Source: Heliocidaris erythrogramma (taxonomy: Eukaryota > Echinodermata > Echinoidea > Camarodonta > Echinometridae). From it: a stretch of DNA of 64,000 nt. Under the pieces are notes generated by a model. The model was given only the letters and a program-made list of their open reading frames with translations, was not told the origin of the DNA and made no database searches. Position numbers and translations under genes: made by a program. Of the stretch, positions 1-11,304 are shown piece by piece (position 1 is the first letter of the stretch; each line of letters begins with the position of its first letter). The DNA lies in assembly GCA_025617745.1 (NCBI GenBank), contig CM046864.1:558001-622000 (forward strand), in the 5' to 3' direction.

Positions 1-258
1 AAATAAAAAAATAAAAAAACACACGAAAGAGTTCTCAAGAGAGTATAACATAATTGGTAATTGCAATTGAAATATACTCAAGAAAAGCCAACATAGAACA
101 TTAATTAAAGAGCAACACACAGTACCATACATTCACAAGAACGGACAAGCTGCATGTTGAATGGAGTGAGAGACCAATTAGAGATAGCGCACAAATTCCA
201 GACCTTCAAACTGCAAATGGACTTTCTCATGAACCATTGTGTCACTTTAGTATCTTGA
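1..258. other. AT-rich DNA, no recognised feature
   Basis: No open frame, repeat or RNA signal was recognised in this stretch. Confidence 0.5.
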
Positions 259-610
259 AGTGCTAATCAGGATAAGTGTAAAGATGTTATTGCTTGTAAT
301 GAGGGGACGAACTAAAGGTTTGCAAACAAACTCTCCCTTGAGACTTGAGTATACATGCTCGTCCACCAAGTTCAAGATCATATCTAACAAACTAATTTAA
401 TCCGCACTCGCACCCATTGTCTCGCTATTGACGTGCGGTTGGACGCCACATTGACAGCTTGCGTGGGAAAGTTTCTAAACCATTTCCGTTTTGGTGCAAA
501 CGAACAAAAAGGAGTATGAGATTACGAAATAAGCTGGAAATGTGTACATTTCATTTCAATTTTTCATGAAGTCACAGCACACGGATATGTACATTTTCAT
601 ATTGGTTTAT
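259..610. repeat. 352 bp dispersed repeat, copy 1
   Basis: This segment recurs almost unchanged at 1733-2083. Both copies begin GTGCTAATCAGGATAAG and end near ATATTGGTTTATC. Only scattered single-base differences are visible. No terminal inverted repeat and no open frame were recognised. The second copy sits inside a LINE, so the unit appears to be mobile or to have been copied. Confidence 0.8.
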
Positions 611-1106
611 CTTTCCGAATGATACTATAAATCTAATCGCTTAATAAGTAAAAGTAAAAGCACTTTTACTAAAACTCTCTCTCTCCCCCCTCTCTCTCTC
701 TCTCTCTTTCGCGCTCTCTCTCTTTCTCTGTCCTTTAAAGTTTTTCCCCCTCCGGGGTTGCACACGGCATTGAGATCGTAATACCTATTTATCAAGTTTT
801 TTAATGCAATCTGTGAGTTTTATATTAGCCCTAAAACTAACATCGATAAACTTGGTCTGATCACAGAGACTAACTCACAGACAGGATTGCTTGCGCGTGC
901 GTGGTATAAGACCATTTCTTTTGATTCACGGTTACGTAACACCTCGCCTGTAACTGGCTTAGAGTTGGGTAGAGTGGTGGGGGAAACGACATGATATAAA
1001 GTTAGTTTCACACTTCGGAAAACCTCATCTCGCTCGGAACCTTAGGCCTGAGTACACTGATCATCTCTCATGTACTGCCACTGATTCATATACTAGACCG
1101 AAAATT
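611..1106. other. Non-coding stretch with a CT-rich microsatellite
   Basis: A (CT)n tract with interruptions covers about 675-731. The rest has only short chance ORFs and nothing recognisable. Confidence 0.5.
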
Positions 1107-1562
1107 CTGTCTCGTCCATTATCTCAAAGCAGGTGAATGCATAGTTTGTCACTATTGACGCTCGGGAAAATCATCATCCATAAATTTGAATTAATTTGCT
1201 CCGTCACGTACGTCATAGTATCAAGAAAATAGATTGATATTTAGTAAAATCGTAATTTTCAAAGAAATATAAAACACATTTTCGTTTTTATAATATATGT
1301 ATATATCTGTTAAATATTTTAAATCTCAGATGGAATTTTGTATCAGGAAGAAAGACAATTTTGCATTCGGATTAAAAATATCTTTATGTATACATTAAGA
1401 AAATGGCAGGCCCCTGGTATCGCTAGCAGACGATAAATCTTGCTGGGAAAATCCTGATTTATACCCATCTCGTATATTTTAATGCAAAACTACGTAGGGC
1501 AACAAGAAGAAATAGATTACATCTTTGAATATGAGCACAATTATATTTTGAGGTTAATTCTC
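1107..1562. repeat. Repeat paralogous to the LINE flanks at 40771, 49431 and 52723
   Basis: The first part (CCATTATCTCAAAGCAGGTG onward) matches 40771-40860 and 49431-49512. The second part (TTTTCAAAGAAATATAAAAC onward) matches 52721-53020. In the downstream copies a minus-strand LINE lies between the two parts. Here they are continuous, so this is a paralogous empty site for that LINE, with about 35 bp present here that are missing at the filled site. Confidence 0.75.
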
Positions 1563-1732
1563 CTTTAAACTCCGTTCTGACCTCTCTTTCAGTCATTTTT
1601 GCTCTCCATCCAAATGGATTCTTGTCTTTCCGGGAAAAAGATGTAATTTGTATTTTATATAGACCCCCAAATACTGATAAGAAACTCTTTTTAGATTAAT
1701 TTTATAATCTGCTACACAAACTAAATCGTGAA

Positions 1733-2083
1733 GTGCTAATCAGGATAAGTGTAAATATGTTATTGCTTGTAATGAGGGGACGAACTAAAGGTTTGCAAAC
1801 AAACTCTCCCTTGAGACTTGAGTATACATGCTCGTCAACCAAGTTCAAGATCATATCTAACAAACTAATTTAATCCGTAATCGCACCCATTGTCTCGCTA
1901 TTGACGTGCGGTTGAACGCCACATTGACAGCTTGCGTGGGAAAGTTTCTAAACCATTTCCGTTTTGGTGCAAACGAACAAAAAGGAGTATGAGATTACAA
2001 AATAAGCTGGAAATGTGTACATTTCAATCCAATTTTTCATGAAGTCACAGCACACGGATATGTACATTTTCATATTGGTTTAT
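1733..2083. repeat. Repeat unit inserted in the LINE, flanked by 65 bp direct repeats
   Basis: This is the second copy of the 259-610 repeat. It interrupts the LINE endonuclease region. The LINE sequence at 1668-1732 is repeated exactly at 2084-2148, directly flanking the insert. A 65 bp target duplication is far longer than that of any ordinary transposase. Confidence 0.8.
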
Positions 2084-3235
2084 CAAATACTGATAAGAAA
2101 CTCTTTTTAGATTAATTTTATAATCTGCTACACAAACTAAATCGTGAAAATAAAAATATTCATTTCATGGGGGACTACAATTTCAAAACCTAGGAGAATA
2201 GATGTGAAAACCAATAATCTAATCGATAACATATTTACTTTCGTTTATTCTGAAATTTCAGATCATTTGCCCGTTTTCATGCTCTTTTCCAATTGTATTG
2301 AAATTAATTAAAATGAAAACGGTTGAAGTTCGTAAATTTACAGAAGATAATGTTGCCAAATTGAAATCTGATTTAATGTCGGAAACGTGGAGTGACGTCT
2401 TAAATTGCAATGAAATTGATATTGCATATCGGAAATTTTTAGATACATCGATCATTGAATTATTTGAATGCAGATATACCAAAAGTTCATATTATATCTC
2501 GTAAATATTTACCCAAACATCCTTGGATTACAAGAGGAATTCTGAAATCTATTAAACAAAGAAATAGGCTTTACAAAAAATGCCTTTGTAATCCTACAGA
2601 TGAAAAGAAGCAAGAATATAGGCAATATGGAAATAAGCTAACACATACATTATACGCACATCAAAAAGAATGTATTATACCAAACAGTTTGAACAGGCAA
2701 ACCATTCTTCCTCCAAGTGGAAGATAAGAAATGATATTCTGAAAAGGGGAAATGTTTCTCATTCAACTGTGTAGGCACGAGGATGTTACTGTAAATGACC
2801 AACATGATATTGCAAATTGTTTCAATACTTGTTTTTCAAACATAGGTGCTGAACAGGCCCTGAAAATTAAAGGATATAACGTAAATTTTCGTGATTTTCT
2901 CCTTGATTCCTCAGTATTAGTATTTTCTTTAACCCCACAAATGCAGTTGAGGTAACGAGGATTGTTGCATCACTCAATTCTACTCATTCAACTGGACATG
3001 ATGAGATGAAAACGTATTTGTTAAAAAATATAATTGGTAGTATAATAAAACCCGTCGTTTACATATTCAACTTGTAATTGTTCTCTGGTAGTTTTTCCTC
3101 AATAAAGACAATTTCAAAAGTAATACCTATCTATAAGAAAGGCGATGCAAGTTTATTTAGTAATTATCGGCCTCAACACTCTCATGCTTTTCAAAAGTAC
3201 TAGAACGACTTGTTTATGATAAACTGTATACCTTT

Positions 3236-3619
3236 TTGGCTGACAACAATTTACTTAACAATGATCAGTACGGATTCAGAAACTTTCATTTCACGGAATT
3301 TGCTATTGTAAAATTACATGATAGGGTATTATCTGATTTAGCCAAACACGAACATGTCATAGGAGTTTTCATGAATTTAAGTAAAGCATGTGATACCCTT
3401 GATTATGACATACTTTTACAAAAGCTTTACCATTATGGGATTCGCGGTGTATCATTAAACTGGTTTCGAAGTTATCTTTCTTGTAGAAGTCAATATACAA
3501 TATTTAACAATGCCAAATCCACTATGTCCCCTGTTAGGTGTGGTGTGCCCCAGGGCTCCATTTTAGGCCCGCTTCTTTTTTTGATTTATGTTAACGATAT
3601 CTCCAATGTCTCTTCTTAA
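3236..3619 (+). pseudogene. LINE reverse transcriptase fragment
   Basis: The longest open piece of the LINE at 1600-4825 (127 codons). It covers the RT fingers/palm region with DKLYTFL-like sequence upstream, an NNDQYGFR block, the SKACDTLDYDILLQKL block and GVPQGSILGPL. It stops before the FADD catalytic block, which continues in the same region at 3634. RT of this class copies element RNA at a nicked target in the nucleus. The fragment cannot be functional on its own. Confidence 0.8.
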
Positions 3620-4825
3620 TTACAATATATACTATTTGCCGATGACACTAATATTTTTTGCTCTCATTCAAACTTAGATAATCTCATTGAAATACTAAAT
3701 GCTGAATTACCGAAATTATGTAATTGGTGTAAATGCAATAAATTATCGTTGAATTTGGGTAACACTAACTTCATTCACTTTAAAAACTCGTGCTAAAATT
3801 GAACAAATTAGTGCTTCATTAAAGATAGATAGTATTACTATTCAACAACAAAAAATACCAAATTCCTAGGCATTTATATTGATAGGTCTCTGTCCTGGCA
3901 TGAACACGTAGGCCTACGTGAACTTCTCAGAGTTTTGTCCTGTTATATTGGTGTTATGTACAAGCTGCAAACCTTTGTCCCCTTGGTATTTTGTTCATTA
4001 TTTGCAACTCCTTTATTCATGCTCTTACATTGTATAATAATAAAGTAAACACTGATGCTATTTTGAGATTGCAAAAGAGAGCTATGAGACTTTGTTGCGG
4101 CTCCGGGTATTTAGAACACACTGACCCATTATTTTTTTTAAATTGAGGACTTTGAAAATAATTGATATTCATTTCATGCAAATTGCAGTGTTCATGTAAC
4201 GACTAAATAAGAAGGAACTACCTTCATCATTTTGTAATGATTTTACTCTGAATAGAGACATTCATAAATACCCAACTAGACATTCTTCCGATTTTCATTT
4301 GTTTACGCCTAGATCTAGAAGTGCCTTAGCCCACAGATCGATTAGATATGTAGGACCTGACATTTGGAATGTATTGCCAACTGACATAAGAAGCTGAAAT
4401 AACCTTTTTGTTATTTAAAAAGAAAGTAAAGGAATTACTGCTCTCCAAATATGTTTGTTGACTTTTGAGGTACACTGTAGGTGCTTATCCTTTCAAGTAG
4501 AAGTAAATGATATGTATTTTTTTTTGTTTTTGCTTGTTATTTAAATGTTTTGAAGGGCATGATTATTATTTTTTCGGATTTTTTGTTCTTTATTTAAACC
4601 TTTATATTTTCTCTTTGCATTTATAACTACAGAATGTCCTATTTTACGTCATGTTCACTATAAACAAAATTATATTATTATACCATAGGGACGTTGCGCT
4701 TCAAACATTTTTTGTTTATGCACTGTTCCTGCTATGCATATTTCAATGTAACTCACTGAATTTTGTAATTTGTAAATGACTATGTTGCATGGTGAAAAAA
4801 TAAAACAAACAAATAAAACAAATAT

Positions 4826-5181
4826 GATGCAATAGTAAACAGTCGACGCGTACCCAATGGAGTCGGATATGTCTGTTCGTGATGTTTTTAGTCTGTTTCA
4901 TATCTTGATTTGACATATTTTGTTTTGGAAAAGAATTCGTGCCTACAAACATCTTGCTTGGGAATACGTTGAATATAACTCTTTTCCTGGCAGCTTTTGT
5001 TATAACTAAGTGTGGTCTTTCAGTAGATTATAGTTGCAGGTGGGGAGGGCTGTAAAAGAAAGAAAGATTCATTTAATATCTTAGAAATTGGATGTGAGGC
5101 ATAAAATTATACATGTACATATGCACACGTGTCGTGACAATATTCATTATTACTCTCAGTCTTGATTTACTAACACAGCCC
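4826..5181. other. Spacer, nothing recognised
   Basis: No supported gene or repeat between the LINE tail and the left inverted repeat of the next element. Confidence 0.5.
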
Positions 5182-5345
5182 ATAGGCCATGGGCCGAGAC
5201 CTGAAATTCTTTCATTCCGTGATCCATCTCTGGGAAGTACTTTATTTCACTTTTAAAGCCTTTTGGACATGATGCTTAGAAAGAAATAGCATGTTCCCAT
5301 CTTCAAATTTTGGGCATTAGTGAGAAAATCATGTAAAAAGATGCC
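5182..5345 (+). repeat. Left terminal inverted repeat of the nuclease/CXC element
   Basis: Matches the reverse complement of 13835-13994. The outer 75 bp are best conserved (GGGCCGAG, TCTGGGAAGTAC). Farther in, ATGTTCCCA and TTTGGGC also align. Insertions and deletions between the arms suggest an old element. Confidence 0.65.
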
Positions 5346-5394
5346 AAATTTCTTCCTGAAATTAGCATTAGCAGAATCCAATCCACACAGATAA

Positions 5395-5455
5395 TGATGT
5401 CATAACTGGCCAATCAGAAGCACTGTCTGATGGCATGCAGTTGATGATGTCATAA
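5395..5455 (+). promoter_or_regulatory. Promoter-like cluster: two TGATGTCATAA sites around a CCAAT box
   Basis: TGATGTCATAA occurs at 5395-5405 and again at 5445-5455, with GCCAATCAG at 5409-5417 between them, ending 9 bp before the ATG at 5465. TGATGTCAT resembles a CRE/ATF-AP1 site and CCAAT an NF-Y site. Their position directly upstream of the first exon suggests a built-in promoter of the element gene. No TATA box was recognised. Confidence 0.4.
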
Positions 5456-5464
5456 TTTGTCAAC

Positions 5465-5768
5465 ATGGAGTGCTGCATGCACTTAGTGGACTGCAAAGAT
5501 ACTGACATAATAGTTCTTTTTTCTGTTGCAAGTTGGAAGAAATTCATTGTTAGTGTGCATCAGTGGAAATACTTCAGCTCTAGAGAAGGAGAAATTGCCC
5601 AAAATGCCCTTGCAAAACATGCAATTAGTTTGGTTTTGGCACAAGAAGTCCTTGATTTACCTCCAACAACAGTAGGATATCACCGTGCATGTTACATGCG
5701 ATTCACAGACAAATCAAAGATTGTGAGAGCCCAAAAGAAGCAGGAAAGGGAAAATGAAGCAAGTGAGG
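5465..5768 (+). CDS. Exon 1 of the nuclease/CXC gene
   Basis: An ATG at 5465 opens 101 codons that end at a strong donor (GAGG|GTAAGT, exon end 5768, phase 1). The exon contains WKKFIVSVHQW near the start and TVGYHRACYMRFTDKSKI toward the end, followed by a charged stretch. C and H spacing suggests a small zinc-binding module, as in the N-terminus of related proteins. The start is supported by the promoter-like cluster just upstream and the absence of an upstream in-frame ATG. The intron to 7144 is about 1.4 kb and contains a poly-C run. Confidence 0.65.
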
Positions 5769-6401
5769 GTAAGTTTATTTACATAGAATTTGTTTTCAAG
5801 GACTACTCAATCTCCTGATGTAAATGAACCAAGCTGAATGCACTATTTTATGTGTGGTTACTACTTTCACTCTCTAGTAGTACTACTAGCCCCACACACT
5901 GAAATATGTGAGGCCCAATCAAATGAATAAAAAGCAGAATATTACTATGATGGGATTGATGGGGAGCCCTATGTCTGCGCACCTAAGGTTTTGACATGAA
6001 AATGAACAAGAATTTCTTTGATATTCCTCTAAAGCTTTATTTTATTTTATTGCTGATATTCTATAGAGTAAGTTTGAAAAAAATCTCATCAAAATTAGAC
6101 AAAGAACAATGCCATTTCCACAAGAAACGGTGGCCGTGTCATTTCAACATTGAAAAAAAAAACAATGGTGCCCATGTCTGTGCACTTATTCATTTTACAC
6201 GCAGTTCGGGAGATTTGACGTGAAAGACAACATTTTGAGGCTTGTGAATAAAATGTCTGAAATAAGACATTTTTTTCGTTATTTTGACTCGTTTTTGCAT
6301 GAATACCTATCGCTATGATTATTAGAATTGCGCAGTTACACGTGTGCGCAGACTTGGGCACTTTAGCCATACTGTATTCTCTGTCATGATTGTTGGTGAA
6401 G

Positions 6402-6402
6402 G

Positions 6403-6433
<31 letters not shown>
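6402..6433. repeat. Poly-C tract in the first intron
   Basis: An uninterrupted run of about 31 C residues. It produces a spurious glycine-rich ORF on the minus strand. Confidence 0.9.
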
Positions 6434-7144
6434 TTGTAAACTATAACAACACATACAAATATGAATTTATATTCTACTTTATAGAGGGCTTCCTCCATTC
6501 AATCAAGCCGTAGGCCTAGATCTAAGTTAAATGCTATTGCATGACATTGCACTCCTACACGTAATTCCGAGGTCTGATTTTGAATAGCAACATGAACATA
6601 AATGTTACTTAAAGTGCACTTTATGCACTATTATGATTTTTATTTTTTCTTAATTTTAGTAGAGTCCTGATAATGTTATTTTCACACAAGACAATAAGCA
6701 TAATAGGTACACGAACGTGAACTCAAACAAATGTAATTTTGTACACAACATGGCTTAGAAACCAAACAGTTGCATTGATACAAATTGGAGGTAAATATTC
6801 TGCAAGTTCTTTGCAAATACATGTATTATTTAGAAGTCAAAAAAATATTCTTGTATTATGAAGAAATAATGATATGTCCTCTATTTGAAAGGTTTCTACT
6901 CAACCACATCTAGAGAAGGAATGTAGCATAATTTTGAATTCTGTTAACAAATTGGGTTTTATTTTGCTTTTTTTCTTACAAGAGCAAGGTATTCTATTAA
7001 AAACAAATTCATTTATCCAAGAGAGGACTATATGAGTACCCTTTTTCAAATTATGTGATTATCACACTTCATTAGATGATATACTCTTTTGCAGTTTTCT
7101 TTCAATTCTTATTGGTTTCTGTTATATTGTCTATTTCAATCCAG

Positions 7145-7369
7145 CTGTGTACACCAGTGAGAAGGAAGAAGAAGAAGAAGAACCTCCTACCAAGGTGAGG
7201 CTTCAGCGCTTGATGGGGTCTGATCCTGATCTCGTATCTTCCCATCGTAGATCTGCCCACATTTTGCCTCGCCAGTGCATCATATGCAGAAAGGACAAGA
7301 AAATCACAGAGCGGTTCACAAGGAAAAGGAAAACGGAAAAACTGACACAATGTGAAACTTTGACTGCCG
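7145..7369 (+). CDS. Exon 2 of the nuclease/CXC gene
   Basis: A polypyrimidine tract and CAG end at 7144, and the exon completes the split codon of exon 1 (G|CT, Ala) and stays open for 74 codons. It encodes an acidic run (EKEEEEEEPP), a basic stretch, CIICRKDKK and KLTQCETLTA. The donor G|GTAAAC follows at 7370. The CxxC motif suggests part of a zinc-binding module. The expected next segment of the family, about 30 residues, is missing here. Confidence 0.6.
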
Positions 7370-7392
7370 GTAAACTTCTCCTTTTATTATAG
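7370..7392 (+). other. Fused 23 nt GT-AG remnant where an exon is missing
   Basis: The sequence begins GTAAACTTCT like a donor and ends TTTTATTATAG like an acceptor, but it is only 23 nt, too short for a normal intron. Donor phase 1 and acceptor phase 2 do not match. The best explanation is a deletion that removed one small exon together with the inner parts of both flanking introns. Confidence 0.5.
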
Positions 7393-10087
7393 TTGTTACC
7401 AAACCTACACAAAGTTTCTTTCTAAGAAGCAAAAAGAGGGTCCAGAAAGAAACATCTATCAGGAAGGTTACATTCAGTTTTGCAAATCAGTTGTTGAAAG
7501 TAGAGTAATTCAAAATCGAGAAGTGTTGAGGTTAAAGAAATTACTAACCTTGTTTTGTAAATGTGTAAAGGATGTAGAAGGAGTGAGCATTCCAGATTAC
7601 AAATCATGGAATTTAAAAATGAGGTTGCAAAAAACATATCCCTTTTTAAGATTCATGAAATCCTCACGTAGCAATGAAAGTGATCTGGTGTTTGTAGAAG
7701 ATTTGAATGCGGAGGAGGTAGTAGAAGAAATTGCTCCGCCTAACTGTACATGTATGTCATCAGAATCATCTACAGATGGAGCTGACACTGATCCAGATGA
7801 ACATTTACATGCAACAGGTCCAGGTGAAAGACAGTCTTCTTCATCTGATGAGTTTAGACATCTCTACCATGCTGCCCAGATCCTGAGAAAACGAATAACA
7901 GCAACCGTCATACCAGAGATTTGGCCACCTACAGCGAAAGAGCTGACAATGGACGTTGCGTCCAGTGTTGTTCCACATGAGCTATACAATTTCTTAGCAT
8001 GGACTACAGGGGAAAGCACTGAACTGCCACACAATAATGGCCGCATACAAGTCAATGAAGGAAAAGGGAAGAAGATCGTTTCTTTATGCCAAGATATTTT
8101 GAACCTTGCATTTAATGGTAGAAGATTAATGCCAAAGCATTCCATGCTAGCAATGTCTATTAGGCACTTGAGTGGTTCTGCTCAGCTAATTGGTTTATTA
8201 AATGGCCTTGGACATTGTTCTTCACACTCACAGGTCCTTGAACATGATACAGCTCTTGCAGAACTTCAGATAGAGAGAGGAGAGAATCACATTCCGCCCA
8301 ACATCCAGCCAGGTATCCCTGTTACTCTAGTCTGGGACAATAACGACTTTGGTGAAGAAACACTTTCTGGGAAGGGTACTACCCACAACACGAATGGGAT
8401 CATTCTTCAGATGCAGCACTCAACAGATGTACATGTAGCACCAAGTGGAACAACGTCCAAGCAGAGAACACGCAAGCGATCTCTTGAGCCACCACTAACA
8501 AATATTTCATGCTACAGAAGAGGTCAAAGGAAAGGCCCAGATCCATGCCAATCAGATATTCAGTTGGAACTTGAAGACCACATTCACATCCAAAACAGTG
8601 CTAGACTGCTGGATGATGCTTACTTTTTCTCAAAGGTTCCAGACTTCCATGAACACATCACACCAGGATGGACTGGGTTCAACATCCTCCTTCAAAGAGG
8701 CAAGATTCCAGCAAAGACAAGAATAGGCTACCTCCCTGTCATTGATGCCAGCCCCACCGACCTAGATACAGTGTATACAATCCTTTGTCGTAGCCTTGCC
8801 ATAGCAGACAAGTTGGGACTTGACAAGATTGTTGTCGTGATGGATCAGGCCATCTATGCGAAGGCCCAAGAAATACGCTGGAAAAATGATGAATTTACGC
8901 AACGACTTGTCATTCGCATGGGAGAATTTCACACAGCGATGGCTTTTCTAGCTTGTATTGGTAAGCGTTTTTCTGATGCTGGTTTTCAGGACATCATTAT
9001 CGAGTCTGAAGTAGTAGCTGCTGGATCAGTTGCTGGTGTTGTAAGTGGCCATCACTACAACAGGAGCATTCGCACTCACAAACTCCTTTGTGGTGCACTT
9101 CAAAGATTGCGTTGGCAAGCATATCTCGACACCTTATCTGAATATGAGCGCCATGCAGCCATTGAGCTTGCACTGGACCTGCAGAGGGCATTTCCTTCTG
9201 AAGAATTTGATGACCATGTTAATTCAGAGAAGTTCCAGAGGCTCATCATCGACTATGACAGCTTTGTCAACAGTAAGAAGACAAGCAAAACATTCTCTTT
9301 CTGGAGCTCATACATACAGATGGTGGAAGAAGTTCTCCTTTTCATTAGAGCAGCAAGACAAGGAAACTGGAATCATCACCTCTCAAGCATCCGTTCCATT
9401 CTTCCATGGTTCTTTGCCTATGATAGAATAAATTATGCTCGCTACCTAACAGCATACTGGTTGGAGATGTGTAGCCTGAAAGAGAGTCATCCTGATATCC
9501 ACAAAGAATTTGCTTTGGGGCACTTTGCTACACAGAGACAAGAGTATCATGGCTTTTCTCAAATTGCCTGTGATCAGGTAATTGAACAAACAGCAAATCG
9601 TGACTCGAAGACAAAGGGAGGACTTACTGGTTTCACACTTAACAAGGGTGCAGTCCATAGATGGACTTTATCTCAGCATGAGAGGGCTGCCATCACAAGA
9701 GAATGTCAAGAAATGGCTGGTCATAGCACAACATCTAGAGTACGCACAGACCTGGACAGAACTCGCATTCAACGTGATGAGAAAGATGTCAAAAGCATCA
9801 TGGAAACTGTGCAGAACATGATGAATCCATTTGACCCCTCGCTAGAGAATGACAAACTGTATCACATAACATCTGGTCAAGTTGCTTCAATGCCAGTAAC
9901 TGATGATCTGTGTGATGCAAAGGAGAAAGGAGAATTATCTTTTGCTACTTTCTGCCAAGAGCGGCTAATGCCAGGAGGAAATGATGTCAGCTCCCACGAC
10001 CCAATCAAAAAAATGAAGCTCAAGACTTTCAAGGATACTGCCAAGTCCACAGTCACTAAGGTGAAAGGAAGAGAAATTACCTTATAG
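7393..10087 (+). CDS. Long exon: central region of the nuclease/CXC protein
   Basis: Open for almost 900 codons. The coding sense starts upstream of the first TTG of the frame, at CYQTYTKFLSKK (7394), just after an acceptor-like TTATTATAG, so the region is exonic from 7393. Blocks in order: CKSVVESRVIQNREVLR, LVFVEDLNAEEVVEE, a Ser/Asp-rich linker, then a conserved core with SIRHLSGS, LVWDNNDFGEETLSG (about 8327), PVIDASPTDLDT (about 8738), VVVMDQAIYAKAQ (about 8833), RMGEFHTAMAFL (about 8917), IIIESEVVAAGS (about 8995) and SGHHYNRSIRTHKL. Repeated acidic residues in beta-strand-like contexts suggest an RNase H-like or other metal-dependent catalytic fold, which is unproven. The frame ends in TAG at 10085-10087, but the same frame stays open beyond it. 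Confidence 0.75.
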
Positions 10088-11302
10088 GCAGACCGGAATC
10101 TCTTTGCACGACTGATTCTGGTAGGAAGTGTCAGGAAAGTAGATGTAAGAGAAATGCTGGTGTACAACTTGTCGCCACTCCCTGCGTCACTGGCAAACAA
10201 TGATGGAACGCTTGTAAAAACAAACAAAGCCAAACTTCTTCATTTCTTAGAGGGGTCAGTAACTCCATCTCCTGTTGTAGAAGAGGTTCCGCAAAGTGCA
10301 GCATTCGTGTGGGATGCTATGGCCCTTATACAAGCAATGAAGCCTCAGCCAACATTCGGACAATTCGCTGACAGTGTTTTGAAGGTGGTTGTTGGTCAGG
10401 CACGGCTAAATAAGTCGAGACTAGTACATTTTGTGCCTGACCGATACAGAACAACGAGTATTAAGAATGCTGAACGTGGAAAGCGGGCTACTGGAGGAAC
10501 CCAAATCACAAAGATCTATTCTCCAGATCAGAAGACACCAAAACAGTGGCTGAAATTCTTGTCTTGTGGAGAGAACAAGGAAAATCTGCTTCAATTTCTC
10601 TTTCAGACGTGGAGTGAATGCAGAAAGGAGCAGATTGGTGATGTAACACTTGTTGTTGGACATCGGGAAGAGTGTCATGCCATCCGACTGAATGACAGTA
10701 GAACTGGTGTTGAGGTAAAGCCGATTCCGACTCTGTGTTCTACTCAGGAGGAAGCGGACACTAGGCTCCTTCTCCACAGTGCACATGCTGCAAGTACTTG
10801 TGGACATGTTATTATCAACAGTCCCGATACAGATGTCTTTGTTCTGTGTGTCGCTCTTTGCATGGATATTGGAGCAGAACTGTATTTCCACACAGGAAGA
10901 GGGAACAACACACGCACGATTGCTGTACGCCGTGTATTTAACCACTTCGGAAAGGATGTTTGTGCCGCGCTCATTGGTCTTCACTGCTTTACTGGGTGTG
11001 ACACAGTGAGTGCCCTCTATGGTATCGGAAAAGTAAAATCCGCCAAGGTTCTAACATCAACCAACAAGCATTCCCAGACAATGCAGAGGCTAGGAACGTC
11101 ATTCCAAGTACCTCCTACTCTTATTGCAGACATGGAGGTATTTACATGCGAACTTTATGGCCAGAAAGGATTGACAGATGTTAATGAAGCAAGATACAAG
11201 ATGTTCAGGGCTGGGAGTTACAATGAGAAGAGATTGCCTCCTAACAAAGATGCTCTGCATAAGCATATACACCGTGCAAATTATCAGGCTGCCATTCACA
11301 AG
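10088..11302 (+). CDS. FEN/PIN-like nuclease region, in frame after a single TAG
   Basis: The same reading frame continues directly after the TAG with ADRNLFARLILVGSVRKV and stays open for 405 codons. SIKNAERGKRATGG precedes a nuclease-like part: EEADTR at 10747-10764, SPDTDVFV at about 10819-10842, and FTGCDTVSALYGIGKVK at about 10987-11040. In FEN/XPG-type PIN nucleases, acidic residues in similar places bind metal, and a GCDY..GIG helix-hairpin binds DNA. The resemblance is motif-level only. The coding sense passes into the next frame near NYQAAIHKM (11303). Confidence 0.7.
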
Positions 11303-11304
11303 AT

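Larger units (their letters stand above)
1600..4825 (+). mobile_element. Decayed non-LTR retrotransposon (LINE), CR1/L2/Jockey-like
   Basis: A 5'-truncated LINE. Endonuclease remnants are visible: YRPPNTDKK near 1655, MGDYNF near 2168 and SDHLPV near 2258. Reverse transcriptase follows: NYRP near 3162, GVPQGSILGPL at about 3542-3575 and FADD at 3634-3645. A C-terminal domain and a 3' region end in A-rich sequence (AAAAAATAAAACAAAC) near 4795-4825. Frames change several times, and an in-frame stop lies at 3617-3619 just before the FADD block. The copy is therefore dead. A 351 bp repeat is inserted in the endonuclease part. Confidence 0.85.

Noticed and set aside
6095-6454. Minus-strand ORF with a glycine run
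   Set aside because: The glycines come from a poly-C tract in an intron; no coding signal otherwise.
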